This document shows positions 1 to 9,148 of a stretch of 41,394 nucleotides of DNA, piece by piece. Below the pieces are notes generated by a model. That model made no database searches and had not been told where the DNA came from. It saw only the letters and a program-made list of their open reading frames with translations. The position numbers and the translations under genes were made by a program. Origin of the DNA: an uncultured Akkermansia sp. Lineage in GTDB: Bacteria; Verrucomicrobiota; Verrucomicrobiia; Verrucomicrobiales; Akkermansiaceae. Location: NCBI GenBank assembly GCA_904502165.1, contig CAJGDB010000007.1, positions 1-41,394 on the forward strand, written 5' to 3'. The stretch's first letter is position 1, and every line of letters starts with the position of its first letter.

Positions 1-2672
1 AGCAGGTACAGAGCGCATTGCAGGCCGGCAATACTTGTCAGCACCAGCACCTTAGCGGCAAGGTATCCCGTAGTAAACAATCGATAATTGCTTTCGCGGC
101 GGAGCAGGGGGCGGTCGCGCAGAATTTCACAAGCGGCATCGGTCAGGCCGAAGAACATCGCAAGAACCAGAGACAGGAACAGATACTCTGTAATATGCAG
201 CGATTTATAGAAAGTGTATGGCGAATCAGATGAAACACGCAGAGTTCCCGCAATGAGAGCAGCCAGGACCGGTCCTTCCAGAAGCATGGCATACAGGCCC
301 AGGCGACTCCGCACGCGTGCAAGCAGGGTACGATTCACCCACAGAATAAACAAACGCCACAATTCAATGGGACTGCGCGGACGCATTCTAGGGATGCTGC
401 GAAGCGGTGCATCCATTTCTTCTGAATCAGCATCCGCATTCTTCAAGGAATACGAATACTTCTCGAACAACTCCTGCCAGATGTTACTGTCTTCGCGGCG
501 GCGGGCCCCGACGCGCCGGAATGGAGCATCGAGCACCTCGAAAACATAGTCTGCACCACCAGCCGCTACGGCTTCATGGGGAATGTGCAGCCGCATCTTT
601 GTGGCTGCATTGCGGAAATACTCTACCATTTCCTGAGGGGTACCCCAGAAGGCCATCTGCCCATGCGTATCAAGCACCATCACCTTCTTGAAGCGGTTGA
701 GAAGCGTCTGTGCCGGGCGGTGCAGAGTGCAGAGCAAAATATGGCTGTGCGACATATTTTCCAGCGTTTCAATCACGCGCTCTGCATCACTAGAGGAAAG
801 ACCGCTGATGGGTTCATCAATCAGGAACACTTCGGAGGTACCTGTCAGGTCGAGCCCCAGATTAAGGCGAGTACGCTCACCATCTGATATGGTTCGTTCT
901 CCGGCTCTTCCGACTGAGCGATTGGCCAGATGACCGATGCCCACGAAGTTCAGCACAGTTGATACACGCCGTTTCCGGTCTATATGGCTCAATCGCGGAC
1001 GCCGGGCCACAGAGGCCTGATAGACATGTTCACCAACGGTCATCGCCTCATCCAGGATATCCTCACGCGGGATGAATGCAATATGACGGCGCAGATCAAT
1101 GGAGTTGGTGGTCAGGCGTTCCTTGTTATAGAAAATACTCCCGAAAGAAGGTTGAAGATGCCCGGCCAGCATCGAGAGCAGGGTGCTCTTTCCTGAGCCG
1201 CTGGGGCCAAGGATGCAGGCCATTTCACCACGGTGCAGGGTGAAGTCAATATTGTCCACTACCCGGCCGGCACGCACAAAATCACGGGTAAGGCCACGTA
1301 CTGTCAGCGTGGAAATCAGGTTTGTTTCCTCTTCCAATACACCGGCAGAGAAGCGGCAGCGTAGGAATTGCACACCACTCAGGGAAATCAGATCTCCATC
1401 ATTGAGCGGCATATCTCCCTTGACGGGGATGTCTCCCACAGTAACAGTATGCGAATGACCTTCCAGCACACGAAGCGTACCCGTATTGGTAATGCGGGAA
1501 TAAGCCACTTCAAGCACCGCTGCAGGAGCCAGACCGGGAGTCAGTCGCAGCACGTCGGAACGCGTCAGGTGCGGGAGATTTGTTACCAGCACCTTGCATT
1601 CGGCAGAGTCTAACTGGAAACTGCTGCCTGTCGTATCAGTGTCAGCTAAATCAGCAAAAGTAAATGGCCCGCGTCCTTGTACGTAGAATGGAGTGAAATA
1701 CGAACAGGATATCCGTTCATCGGACTTCAGCTCCACACCATCAAGCACAATGGCTTTTTCGGTACGCATCAGCTCTATTTCAACCTGAGTGCCGAAACTG
1801 ACAGAGGCTAGGCAGTTGCGTGGTTTCTGACGAGAAAGAGAAACGCGGTCACCATTCAATGAGAGGTAATTCACCAATCTCACCCCGGTATACTGATACT
1901 GAAGAAGCGCAACAATAGTCCGGTAGCTGAAATAGCAGGAACCTAATTCCACCACCTGGCGGGCAGAAAGTGGGAGCACGCCACCTTTGCCGAGCGTCTG
2001 GCCGCGCACCACGATGGGCGTTTCAGAGTCATTGACTATGAGGAGGAAATTCACACAGCGAATGGCACGGAAAATGACGGAAGCTTCTTCCTTTGGAAGC
2101 TGGACTGTATTTTCACCCGGCTCTGCACAGAAGGTAATACTTTCCATCGGCTTCGGGGCTACCGAACCAGGGGTTCGCATCAGTTCTTCGAGCATCGAAG
2201 CCGCACTCGGCAAATTTAAACCGAACGTTACTTCCTCAAACAAGGTAGGTGAAGTCAGGTCTCCTCCGACGCGTAACAGAAGGGCATAAATTTCAAGAGC
2301 GAGGGAAATGCGTTCCGCCTCGGTACGTCCTGCGGCCGCCAGTGCCAGAGTTGCCGGCAAGGGGTAAGCCGCCTCATACGCCGTTTGAAACCGCTCTGCC
2401 AGCCAGCTGTGCTCCACATTCGGGAAATCGTGTCTGAGCAGATCCATGGCCGTATCGAGCTTATCGATACCGATATCGACCACCTGGCACATGAGAGAGG
2501 CAAACAAATCGGTAATGATACCAGCATGGGAACGCCGACTTTCATCTTTTGCAGCAATGCGGTGTGGTGCCGAATTGAACAGGGATGCCACGGCACTGCG
2601 GGCACGAAGAATGCGGCGGCGGAGAGACCGCCGCGTGTAGGCAAGGTGCGATTTGATGCGGTGGAGCTTCAT
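1..2672 (-). CDS. ABCG-like ABC transporter with long N-terminal region (partial)
   Basis: The open frame starts at ATG 2672 and runs off the left edge after about 890 codons, so the C-terminus is missing. An AGGAG sits about 12 bases before the ATG, one of the few clear ribosome sites here, and the gene follows the cysteine-cluster gene by 8 bases. Residues about 45-190 are helical and resemble a TerB-like fold (weak). Residues about 200-440 are beta-rich and may hold one or two degenerate FHA-like domains; the stretch ending near 437 has an FHA-like 'LNDGDLISL'. An ABC ATPase follows: Walker A GPSGSGKST at 489-497, signature ISDGERTR near 596, Walker B VFLIDEP near 617. Membrane segments begin near 790, 826 and 870. 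The ATPase-before-membrane order and 'DGERTR' signature fit ABCG/White-type half transporters. Substrate unknown; the ATPase is sure, the N-terminal folds are inference. Confidence 0.85.
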   Translation of the reverse strand, partial: MKLHRIKSHLAYTRRSLRRRILRARSAVASLFNSAPHRIAAKDESRRSHAGIITDLFASLMCQVVDIGIDKLDTAMDLLRHDFPNVEHSWLAERFQTAYEAAYPLPATLALAAAGRTEAERISLALEIYALLLRVGGDLTSPTLFEEVTFGLNLPSAASMLEELMRTPGSVAPKPMESITFCAEPGENTVQLPKEEASVIFRAIRCVNFLLIVNDSETPIVVRGQTLGKGGVLPLSARQVVELGSCYFSYRTIVALLQYQYTGVRLVNYLSLNGDRVSLSRQKPRNCLASVSFGTQVEIELMRTEKAIVLDGVELKSDERISCSYFTPFYVQGRGPFTFADLADTDTTGSSFQLDSAECKVLVTNLPHLTRSDVLRLTPGLAPAAVLEVAYSRITNTGTLRVLEGHSHTVTVGDIPVKGDMPLNDGDLISLSGVQFLRCRFSAGVLEEETNLISTLTVRGLTRDFVRAGRVVDNIDFTLHRGEMACILGPSGSGKSTLLSMLAGHLQPSFGSIFYNKERLTTNSIDLRRHIAFIPREDILDEAMTVGEHVYQASVARRPRLSHIDRKRRVSTVLNFVGIGHLANRSVGRAGERTISDGERTRLNLGLDLTGTSEVFLIDEPISGLSSSDAERVIETLENMSHSHILLCTLHRPAQTLLNRFKKVMVLDTHGQMAFWGTPQEMVEYFRNAATKMRLHIPHEAVAAGGADYVFEVLDAPFRRVGARRREDSNIWQELFEKYSYSLKNADADSEEMDAPLRSIPRMRPRSPIELWRLFILWVNRTLLARVRSRLGLYAMLLEGPVLAALIAGTLRVSSDSPYTFYKSLHITEYLFLSLVLAMFFGLTDAACEILRDRPLLRRESNYRLFTTGYLAAKVLVLTSIAGLQCALYL

Positions 2673-2680
2673 GCTTCGTT

Positions 2681-3019
2681 TTACTCCTGTCTGCCACAGC
2701 CCGGACAACGCTGTTCCCAGCCCGGGAAGTTCCACTTATGGGGAAAATCACGGCATTGCTGAGGTTTTACAGGTTGAATACGGCAGGTGTTATCTGCTTG
2801 TAACATAATACAGGCTCCATCCGGAGCATCTATCAGCGAAAGGCCACGGCGATTCCGCTGCAAATGGCAGAGTTCATTGATGAATGTTACTTCATCCATC
2901 CCGAGGTAGGAAGAAATGGCTGTGATGTCTTCATCTGTCAGGCACACATTCCCCTCCCAGCGGCAACATGCTCCGCACCGCTGACACGTATGGATGATAG
3001 GTTGTTCCGGTTCACTCAT
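2681..3019 (-). CDS. YkgJ-like cysteine-cluster protein
   Basis: A small cytoplasmic protein of 112 residues with the cysteine pattern of the YkgJ/CxxCxxCC family: CQRCGACC near the N-terminus, then CRIQP..QCRDFPHKW and a C-terminal CPGCG. These proteins probably bind a metal or Fe-S cluster; the biochemical role is not established. I chose ATG 3019 because it overlaps the tsaB stop as ATGA; an in-frame ATG at 3028 would add three residues. It sits inside the prmA-tsaB operon and is followed 8 bases later by the large ABC transporter gene. Confidence 0.8.
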   Translation of the reverse strand: MSEPEQPIIHTCQRCGACCRWEGNVCLTDEDITAISSYLGMDEVTFINELCHLQRNRRGLSLIDAPDGACIMLQADNTCRIQPVKPQQCRDFPHKWNFPGWEQRCPGCGRQE

Positions 3020-3639
3020 ATCTCCCATGGTTTACGAACGGCTTTGGTAATATGCGGGGGCCGCACATAAATAGGCTCTGCAGGTCGGCTTGCGTATTCG
3101 GCCCGTTGTTCCGGAGTCTGTCTTAGCCAGGTGCTTACAATACCTTCAGCAGTGGGAACAAGGCCTTCCTTTGCAGCACCGCTGATGCCACGAGCCGCGA
3201 GCAATCCGGGAAGCTCCGTGGAATATAGAGGCATTGTCAAAGCCTGCAGCTGCTCCGCATCCAGCACATCAATCTTTCCATCTGGGAAGCGTACGGTCCA
3301 TCCTCCACGGCGGGCATCTGCCACCACACAGGCATCACCTTCGCCCAGTTGCGCCCACGACTCGACAGCTACCAGCTTTGCTCCTGTAACAGCAGAGATA
3401 CCAACCCCGGCAGCCAGGGCAACACGAACGCCTCCATAGCTGCCAGGACCGGCACCCACCAGGATATAGTCGGGCTTTGTTTCTGCCGGTATAGAATCGA
3501 GAGCCTGCTGCAATGCGGGGAAGAGGAAGGAATCATGATTCCGTTCTGCCTCCCATGAGGTAGAGAAGCGGAACTCGCCCTCTGCCCAGAGACAAAGGGA
3601 AGCATGAGGCACAGACGTTTCTATAGCGAGCAGAATCAT
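3016..3639 (-). CDS. tsaB: tRNA threonylcarbamoyladenosine biosynthesis protein TsaB
   Basis: TsaB is the inactive ASKHA-fold partner of TsaD that helps install t6A37 on ANN-decoding tRNAs. The N-terminus ILLAIETSVPHASLCLW matches the family's opening 'LAIDTS' strand, and GAGPGSYGGVRVALAAG matches the conserved 'GPGSFTGLRIG' loop, with Gly in place of Thr. About 207 residues, near the usual 210-230. I take ATG 3639 rather than 3666 because it overlaps the prmA stop as ATGA and begins directly at the family's N-terminus. The gene is translationally coupled on both sides (ATGA with prmA upstream and with the cysteine-cluster gene downstream). TsaD, TsaC and TsaE are not in the window. Confidence 0.85.
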   Translation of the reverse strand: MILLAIETSVPHASLCLWAEGEFRFSTSWEAERNHDSFLFPALQQALDSIPAETKPDYILVGAGPGSYGGVRVALAAGVGISAVTGAKLVAVESWAQLGEGDACVVADARRGGWTVRFPDGKIDVLDAEQLQALTMPLYSTELPGLLAARGISGAAKEGLVPTAEGIVSTWLRQTPEQRAEYASRPAEPIYVRPPHITKAVRKPWEI

Positions 3640-4487
3640 GCCTGGGTGAGCTGGGCAGTGGTCCATTTACCACGGGATACAGTCTTGATGACACGCAGCC
3701 CCGCCTTTTCAGCCGCCTCCAGCGTTTCTTCCGCCTGCGTGTTGAGAATACCGGAAATAATCAGGATGCCACCGGGTTTCATGGCCGGCAGGATACGCGG
3801 GAACGCTTGCTGGAGAACAGTGGAGAACAGATTGGCCAGCACCACGTCAGATTGCTCGCCAGGGGCAGGGGCCCATTCAAATACATCTGCCTGGAAGAGC
3901 TCCAGGTTATCAGCACCTCCATTGCGTTCAATATTGCGTGCCGCTACTTCAACGGCAACCGGGTCAAAGTCGAAGCTGATGGCACGGCTGGCTCCCAGGC
4001 GCAGACCTGCAAGAGCCAGAACACCTGTGCCGCAACCGATGTCGGTCAGATTCCAGCTGCCAGAAGGCAGATGCCGCACATGGTCACACAGCAGGCGCAG
4101 GCAGGTGGAGGTTGTGGCATGGTTACCTGTACCAAATGCCCGCTCTGCCGGAAAGGTAAGAATAATACGGCGGGGATATTTCTGTTTCAACGCTTCCATC
4201 ACCGCAGCATCTGCCGATGCGGAAATCACAATCCTATCGCGGATGATGAGCGGGGGCGTATTCTCCGGCGCAGTCGCGGCCACCCAGTCAGTAGTGGTCA
4301 GTTCCTCTACCGTGCCACCATAGCAGGCCTGTAATACAAGAGCCTCTTCCGCATTCTCCGTATACACATCAACAGAAATACGGCTGGCCTGAAAACCAGA
4401 AGAGATTACTGCACCAGGTAATTTGCCAACACGTTCCTGCCATGTTGCTTCCGAATCCGCAGCTGCGTTTTTATGCCATTGCCACAT
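3636..4487 (-). CDS. prmA: Ribosomal protein L11 methyltransferase-like protein
   Basis: An S-adenosylmethionine-dependent class I methyltransferase of 283 residues. The family motif AFGTGNHATTSTCLRLL precedes the SAM-binding loop DIGCGTGVLALAGLRLGA, followed by an acidic strand FDFDPVAVEVAARN and the substrate motif DVVLANLFSTVL. Those features in that order are typical of PrmA, which trimethylates ribosomal protein L11 in the cytoplasm. The N-terminal about 110 residues are the divergent L11-recognition region. It lies 20 bases after the DUF4340 gene and overlaps tsaB by four bases, so it appears to be transcribed at the end of the ABC-exporter operon. Confidence 0.85.
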   Translation of the reverse strand: MWQWHKNAAADSEATWQERVGKLPGAVISSGFQASRISVDVYTENAEEALVLQACYGGTVEELTTTDWVAATAPENTPPLIIRDRIVISASADAAVMEALKQKYPRRIILTFPAERAFGTGNHATTSTCLRLLCDHVRHLPSGSWNLTDIGCGTGVLALAGLRLGASRAISFDFDPVAVEVAARNIERNGGADNLELFQADVFEWAPAPGEQSDVVLANLFSTVLQQAFPRILPAMKPGGILIISGILNTQAEETLEAAEKAGLRVIKTVSRGKWTTAQLTQA

Positions 4488-4507
4488 AGGTTGTATCAGG
4501 TGTTTGC

Positions 4508-6739
4508 TTACATTTCCAGAAAATCACCGGCAAGAGATTGTGCCGTCTCGTAAGGAAGGATGAAAAGCTGGCCGGTTTCCTCAAGCCTGCCGTAGAAGAA
4601 GGGTTTCTCGCTATCATAACTGGCCGGAGCTATGGATATCGTGCGCGTTTCCGAATGAGTTTTACGCTCCATTGTTGCCAGAGAACGCAGAATATCGGCA
4701 TCTGCCCCATTCTCCTGAAGCATGCCCTCCGGCGTATCTGTGATTTCACCGGCATTCTGCTCTTGTTCAATCACAGTGTTCTCGGCATCTGAATAGTCGA
4801 CAATCTCCAGGTCAAGCTTAATTCTGAAAGCCGGGTTCCTTAACGCGAGAAGCGCATCCTCATCTTCCTCATCCAGCCATTGGGAGACCTTCATATCCTG
4901 CAGGCGGCGCAGGTAGAAGCCTGCCCGGTGAGGATTGATGCGGGGGGTAATATCCTCGCCCTTCAACGTGCCACTCCACGTTTCCCCCATGTACTCATAG
5001 TTCAATTCCAGTGGAGCCTGCTTGTAATCCAGCGTCAGTTTCCGCACGGATGATACATTGAAATCAAGCAGATTCCGGCTTTTCCATTTCTCGAGTCGGA
5101 GGGAAAGCTTACGCGTGAACTTGGAGCTGAGGCGGCAGATGGAATTGGAACCCACCTCGAAGCCGTACCATGCGGTTTTACCGGTTTCAGAATCGACACC
5201 TCGCGTAATGAGGAATGACCTGGGAGACCGGTCCTTAACCAAAGGTAAATCATGCCCGAACAACGTAGCGCGGAGCGTACTGGGACGCGGCTGAATCGAG
5301 AGGATGTAATCGGGAGAATTGAGCCCGTATTCCACAAGCAGAGCATTCATGTCTGCACCAGGCGCGGCATCTGCGACAATTTCCGGAACAGGAATATCAT
5401 TCAAACCTTTGAGGAAAGAATTTACCTCCGATGTCTCTGCCTTGATGTATGGAGTCTGGGCCGATGCAACCATCCAGTTATCCGGTACCTTACTATCCTC
5501 ATCACCCGGAATCAGGAGCATGCGGATGCCTCCATTCCCTCTGGCCGAACGCAAGGAGAGACGTGAGACATCCTTCGGGTCTATTGATGCAAATTTCATA
5601 GACCGCAAAGCTGCGAGAGACAGGGGAATCTCTGAGACAGAAAGACGCTGATTGGCCATGCGAAGCTGGGCAATGGCCTTGCGGGGCAGCACTGGCAATT
5701 CGCAGACAGACTTGATCAGGCGGGCGTAGCTGCCAGTGTGCTGGGCACGGGGAGAAGCCTGCAGCGTGAAGACAACGGGTCTATCGTTAATCGTCGCATG
5801 ACAATACTGCTGTTCGTCTCCCTCCTGTGTAAAGGTGTTGTATATCTTCAGCTCCCGGGGTGTCTCACCCCATGAGCCTTCCAGTTTGATGCAGCACATC
5901 GGAACTTCCGGAAGCGAGACCTCTATGGCATCTTCTACACGGACAGATTTGAGGCTCAAGAGATTCTGAACCAACTGGTGTACATGATCTGCATCCGCTG
6001 CGGTGATAACCGGCGATGAAATCGTCCATTCTGCCTCAGCGCTGATGCGCTGTAATTTCAACTCCTCTGCACCGGTAGAAGAAATGGTGATTTTTCGGAG
6101 TTCTTCCGGGTTGAAACGCAAGGGGTAGGGGTCTCGCAGAGCTTCAAGTCCGTCCTTGAAAATGCTTAATATGTTACCGCTTACCACATGAATACGCTTG
6201 TCTCTTCCGTAGAAATTCGTCCGCAGGTAAGTGGTCGGCAGCAGAGATTCCCCATCTCCGGCATCTGCCAGCCACGGACTGGAGCTGCCGAGCGTGTAGC
6301 GGGCTACTGTGGTCAGGCTGTCGTTCCCCTGCGGTTTCTTAAGCGTGATGTGGTAGGGAGAGGTTTCAACGCCGAACTCTCGCATGTTGCTGCGGGTTAC
6401 ATTATTCAAGGGCAGAGTGTCAACCAGCCTGGCCTGGGAAGTAAAGGCAAATACTGCCTGGGCAACTTCCGGAGCCAGTCTGTCCTTGAACGGGCGGATA
6501 ATCCACCAATCACCATGCTCGTCCTTGGCGCAGACAATGACATCATGCAAATCCTGGATTCGCATCCAGCACACTTCATCAAGCTGCTGAATATTCTCCT
6601 TTGAGAAAAGCGGCATACCCGGCTCAAAGCGATACCACCCGGTAATTCGTGCCAGGTTTCCATCAACCGCCAGGAAGGTCGCCAGAGTAACAGCTCCGGC
6701 GGCTAACAGAGATAAGAAGAGAGTGGGTAGAATTCTCAT
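4508..6739 (-). CDS. DUF4340-type envelope protein
   Basis: A 743-residue protein with one N-terminal membrane anchor (about residues 4-26: LPTLFLSLLAAGAVTLATFL) and a large soluble part expected outside the cytoplasmic membrane. The repeated pattern of short beta-rich modules with 'VRKLTLDYKQAPLELNYEY' and 'LRKITISSTGAEELKLQR' is what DUF4340 proteins look like. Such proteins are commonly found beside GldF/GldG-type ABC transporters, exactly the neighbourhood here (9 bases after the GldG-like gene). The C-terminal about 100 residues are acidic. Function is not established; I infer a periplasmic accessory part of the exporter encoded just upstream. Confidence 0.75.
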   Translation of the reverse strand: MRILPTLFLSLLAAGAVTLATFLAVDGNLARITGWYRFEPGMPLFSKENIQQLDEVCWMRIQDLHDVIVCAKDEHGDWWIIRPFKDRLAPEVAQAVFAFTSQARLVDTLPLNNVTRSNMREFGVETSPYHITLKKPQGNDSLTTVARYTLGSSSPWLADAGDGESLLPTTYLRTNFYGRDKRIHVVSGNILSIFKDGLEALRDPYPLRFNPEELRKITISSTGAEELKLQRISAEAEWTISSPVITAADADHVHQLVQNLLSLKSVRVEDAIEVSLPEVPMCCIKLEGSWGETPRELKIYNTFTQEGDEQQYCHATINDRPVVFTLQASPRAQHTGSYARLIKSVCELPVLPRKAIAQLRMANQRLSVSEIPLSLAALRSMKFASIDPKDVSRLSLRSARGNGGIRMLLIPGDEDSKVPDNWMVASAQTPYIKAETSEVNSFLKGLNDIPVPEIVADAAPGADMNALLVEYGLNSPDYILSIQPRPSTLRATLFGHDLPLVKDRSPRSFLITRGVDSETGKTAWYGFEVGSNSICRLSSKFTRKLSLRLEKWKSRNLLDFNVSSVRKLTLDYKQAPLELNYEYMGETWSGTLKGEDITPRINPHRAGFYLRRLQDMKVSQWLDEEDEDALLALRNPAFRIKLDLEIVDYSDAENTVIEQEQNAGEITDTPEGMLQENGADADILRSLATMERKTHSETRTISIAPASYDSEKPFFYGRLEETGQLFILPYETAQSLAGDFLEM

Positions 6740-6748
6740 GAGAGTATA

Positions 6749-8275
6749 TTAATGACGTCGGGCGTTCCAGATAATCAGAGCCATGAGGAAAGCCAGCAGC
6801 GGCATGATGAGCAGCGTTATGTTTTCCAGGACACTGCGCGTGTGGCGGTCCAGGTCGATCTTCATGGTCAGGTCCTGATTGGCACTCTTTCCGCCATACT
6901 CCGGGCGGCTGCACATCCAGGCCCAGAGCGTATGCATGTAGTCCCTCTGCTCCGTCTTGGCGTTTTCCTTGGAAAGCATATCCACGTTACCCATGACCAC
7001 CATGGTGGAGAGGTTGTTTGGGTCACGGGGATTACCGCGGGTAACAGCCGCTTCCAGACAAAGCGGGCCGGGACGGTCTTCGCCCTGGGTGAAGGAAGGC
7101 TCCAGGTCAAGCCTTGTTTCACCATAATACGCATCAGTTGTCATGAGCAGGGGATAGGAGGCCAGCCTCCGCATAGCGGCAGCGTTCTCATCACCATGCT
7201 CCAGGGTAAGGGACATGCACTGGCCCTCCACAAGCGTTGTGCCATTCCAGAAAGGCTTGGTGCAATTCAGGCCCTTGGGGAAAACGGCGCTGATATCGTA
7301 GTAGGCGCGCTTGCGGTCACGAAGCAGAATGCGGTCACCATTGGGGCGGATGCCCTGTTCACGCAGAAAACGATACAGACGGGGCAGGGCTGTATTGACA
7401 GTGGGATCCAGTGCCACAAAAAAGGCATTGCGGCCATCACGCTCCCAGAATTCACGAAGCACTCCCATTTCCTTTTCGGTGAAATCAGCCTGGGGAGAAA
7501 TAATGATAAGGCCCTCGGCATTCTGTGGGAGACGCTCCGTATTGGCGATATCCAGCCATGAAAGCTGGATATTCAAGGCATTGGTAATAGTGCCGATGGA
7601 TTCCAGCAGCGTCTGGTCATCACGGGAAACACCGCCTTTACCTTCCACCACATACATGTGGCGCATTTCACCTTCCACCGCTTCGGTTATCGCCCCGCAT
7701 ACCACCTCATCCATCATAAGCGCCACGGCGCGGCGGCTCTCATCGGGCATGATTTCATACTTGATGAATGATGTTCCCGGGCGGATACGCACATGCTGGC
7801 GGTCGCTGTGACGCTCCTCAAAGGTCTTGATGGGGGTGTTGGGCGATTTGCGGGCATCAATGATGCAGAGGTCCTGTTTGAACTCCACCCCGTAAATCTG
7901 GGAAATTTCGCGGGCCCGGTTAGGCTGGCGAATCGGGTCAAAGCGCTCTACTTCGATTTTTCCCTTACCTACACGTTCATATTCCTCCAGAAGAGAATAC
8001 ATACGATTGTAATTGGGGGTGGAACGCTTGAATGCAAAGATGATACGCACGGGAGTTTCCCGTTTCTGAATGCGGTCGCTTGAAAGTACATTCACAGTAC
8101 GTTCAGAAATCGTGTACCGCAAATCCTGGGAGAGGTCGCGCCGGGCATATTCATGGCAGCCGATATAGTTGCAGGCGATAACGATAATAGCCAGCAACAG
8201 GAGGTTCAACCAGGCAAGCGGATTATACTTCTGCTTGCGGGCATCGGGATGGCCTGTATAAGTCTGTTTCTTCAT
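6749..8275 (-). CDS. GldG-like ABC transporter accessory membrane protein
   Basis: 508 residues with an N-terminal membrane segment (about 18-40, WLNLLLLAIIVIACNY), a long extracytoplasmic domain and a C-terminal segment (ITLLIMPLLAFLMALIIW) ending in a basic tail. This is the architecture of GldG/'ABC-type uncharacterized transport' auxiliary proteins. The stretch 'SDRIQKRETPVRIIFAFKRS...YNRMYSLLEEYERV' matches the family's N-terminal thioredoxin-like module, and 'GLIIISPQADFTEKEMGVLREFWERDG' its central domain. In Bacteroidota the GldA/F/G transporter supports gliding; outside them the role is unknown. It lies between the permease and the DUF4340 gene in one operon. Confidence 0.8.
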   Translation of the reverse strand: MKKQTYTGHPDARKQKYNPLAWLNLLLLAIIVIACNYIGCHEYARRDLSQDLRYTISERTVNVLSSDRIQKRETPVRIIFAFKRSTPNYNRMYSLLEEYERVGKGKIEVERFDPIRQPNRAREISQIYGVEFKQDLCIIDARKSPNTPIKTFEERHSDRQHVRIRPGTSFIKYEIMPDESRRAVALMMDEVVCGAITEAVEGEMRHMYVVEGKGGVSRDDQTLLESIGTITNALNIQLSWLDIANTERLPQNAEGLIIISPQADFTEKEMGVLREFWERDGRNAFFVALDPTVNTALPRLYRFLREQGIRPNGDRILLRDRKRAYYDISAVFPKGLNCTKPFWNGTTLVEGQCMSLTLEHGDENAAAMRRLASYPLLMTTDAYYGETRLDLEPSFTQGEDRPGPLCLEAAVTRGNPRDPNNLSTMVVMGNVDMLSKENAKTEQRDYMHTLWAWMCSRPEYGGKSANQDLTMKIDLDRHTRSVLENITLLIMPLLAFLMALIIWNARRH

Positions 8276-8309
8276 GAGACAGGATGGAAAATGTTATAAA
8301 TAAAAAGAA

Positions 8310-9134
8310 TTAACGATGCCAGCGGCGGTAATCAACAATGCGCGTTGTAAGTGCCAGAATCAACACGGCAAGCGTAATGTAAAGAACAAGGGGACGCGTG
8401 TCGATGAGCCCGCGCGAGAAGGCGCTTATCTGCTCAGAGATGGATATGTAATGGAAAGCCGGAGCGGCGGGAAACTCACCCCACAATTCGGGAACTCGCC
8501 CCATGAAGTAGTAGATGATGATGGCGCAGGTGCAAACAATGCCGGCAATAATCTGGCTCCGGGTCAGGGAGGAACACAACAGCCCGAGCGCAATGAAGAA
8601 ACACCCTGAAATAAACAGAATACTGAGCGGTCCGAACCAGTCTGCCGGCACATAATTGATTCTGCCTTCAGGCACGACATCATACCGGATGCTGGTATAC
8701 AGGTTACCCAGATCACTCATGGCCGGATACAGCAGCATGGGCAGCCACAGGATTACATAAAAAAACAGGGAGGCCATGTATTTGCCCAGTACAATCTGCG
8801 TTGTTGTCACCGGGGCAGTCAGTAGTCCTTCCATTGTGCCATGGCTTTCTTCCTCTGCCAGAGAACGCATGGTAATCAACGGAAAAATGAAGATGAAGAA
8901 GAACCAGAAGTTCACGTTGTCCAGCATGTAGAACATAATGCTTTCACCTGTGGCCTTGGTCATAATCTGCAGGGCGGTCTGCAGCCAGAAGCCCTGCATA
9001 GCAACAGCGCAGCCGAGGATGACCCAGCCGAAGGGAGTGCCCAGAAAACTTCTGAACTCGCGGAAGAAAATGGTTCGCAATGTGTAGAACCAACTACGTG
9101 TACGTGCAATGGAGGTGTTGGAATTTTCAGACAT
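8310..9134 (-). CDS. ABC-2 type permease, GldF-like
   Basis: 274 residues with six predicted membrane segments, in ABC-2/GldF order. The N-terminal 'TIFFREFRSFLGTPFGWVI' is the usual entry helix. The loop 'EEESHGTMEGLLTAPVTTTQIVLGKYMASL' is the conserved ABC-2 coupling region (EExxGTxExLLTxPVxxxxxVxGK) that contacts the ATPase. The gene starts 14 bases after the ATPase stop and is followed by the GldG-like gene after 34 bases. Together they form an exporter; the cargo cannot be told from sequence. Confidence 0.88.
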   Translation of the reverse strand: MSENSNTSIARTRSWFYTLRTIFFREFRSFLGTPFGWVILGCAVAMQGFWLQTALQIMTKATGESIMFYMLDNVNFWFFFIFIFPLITMRSLAEEESHGTMEGLLTAPVTTTQIVLGKYMASLFFYVILWLPMLLYPAMSDLGNLYTSIRYDVVPEGRINYVPADWFGPLSILFISGCFFIALGLLCSSLTRSQIIAGIVCTCAIIIYYFMGRVPELWGEFPAAPAFHYISISEQISAFSRGLIDTRPLVLYITLAVLILALTTRIVDYRRWHR

Positions 9135-9148
9135 GTTGATTCAGAACG

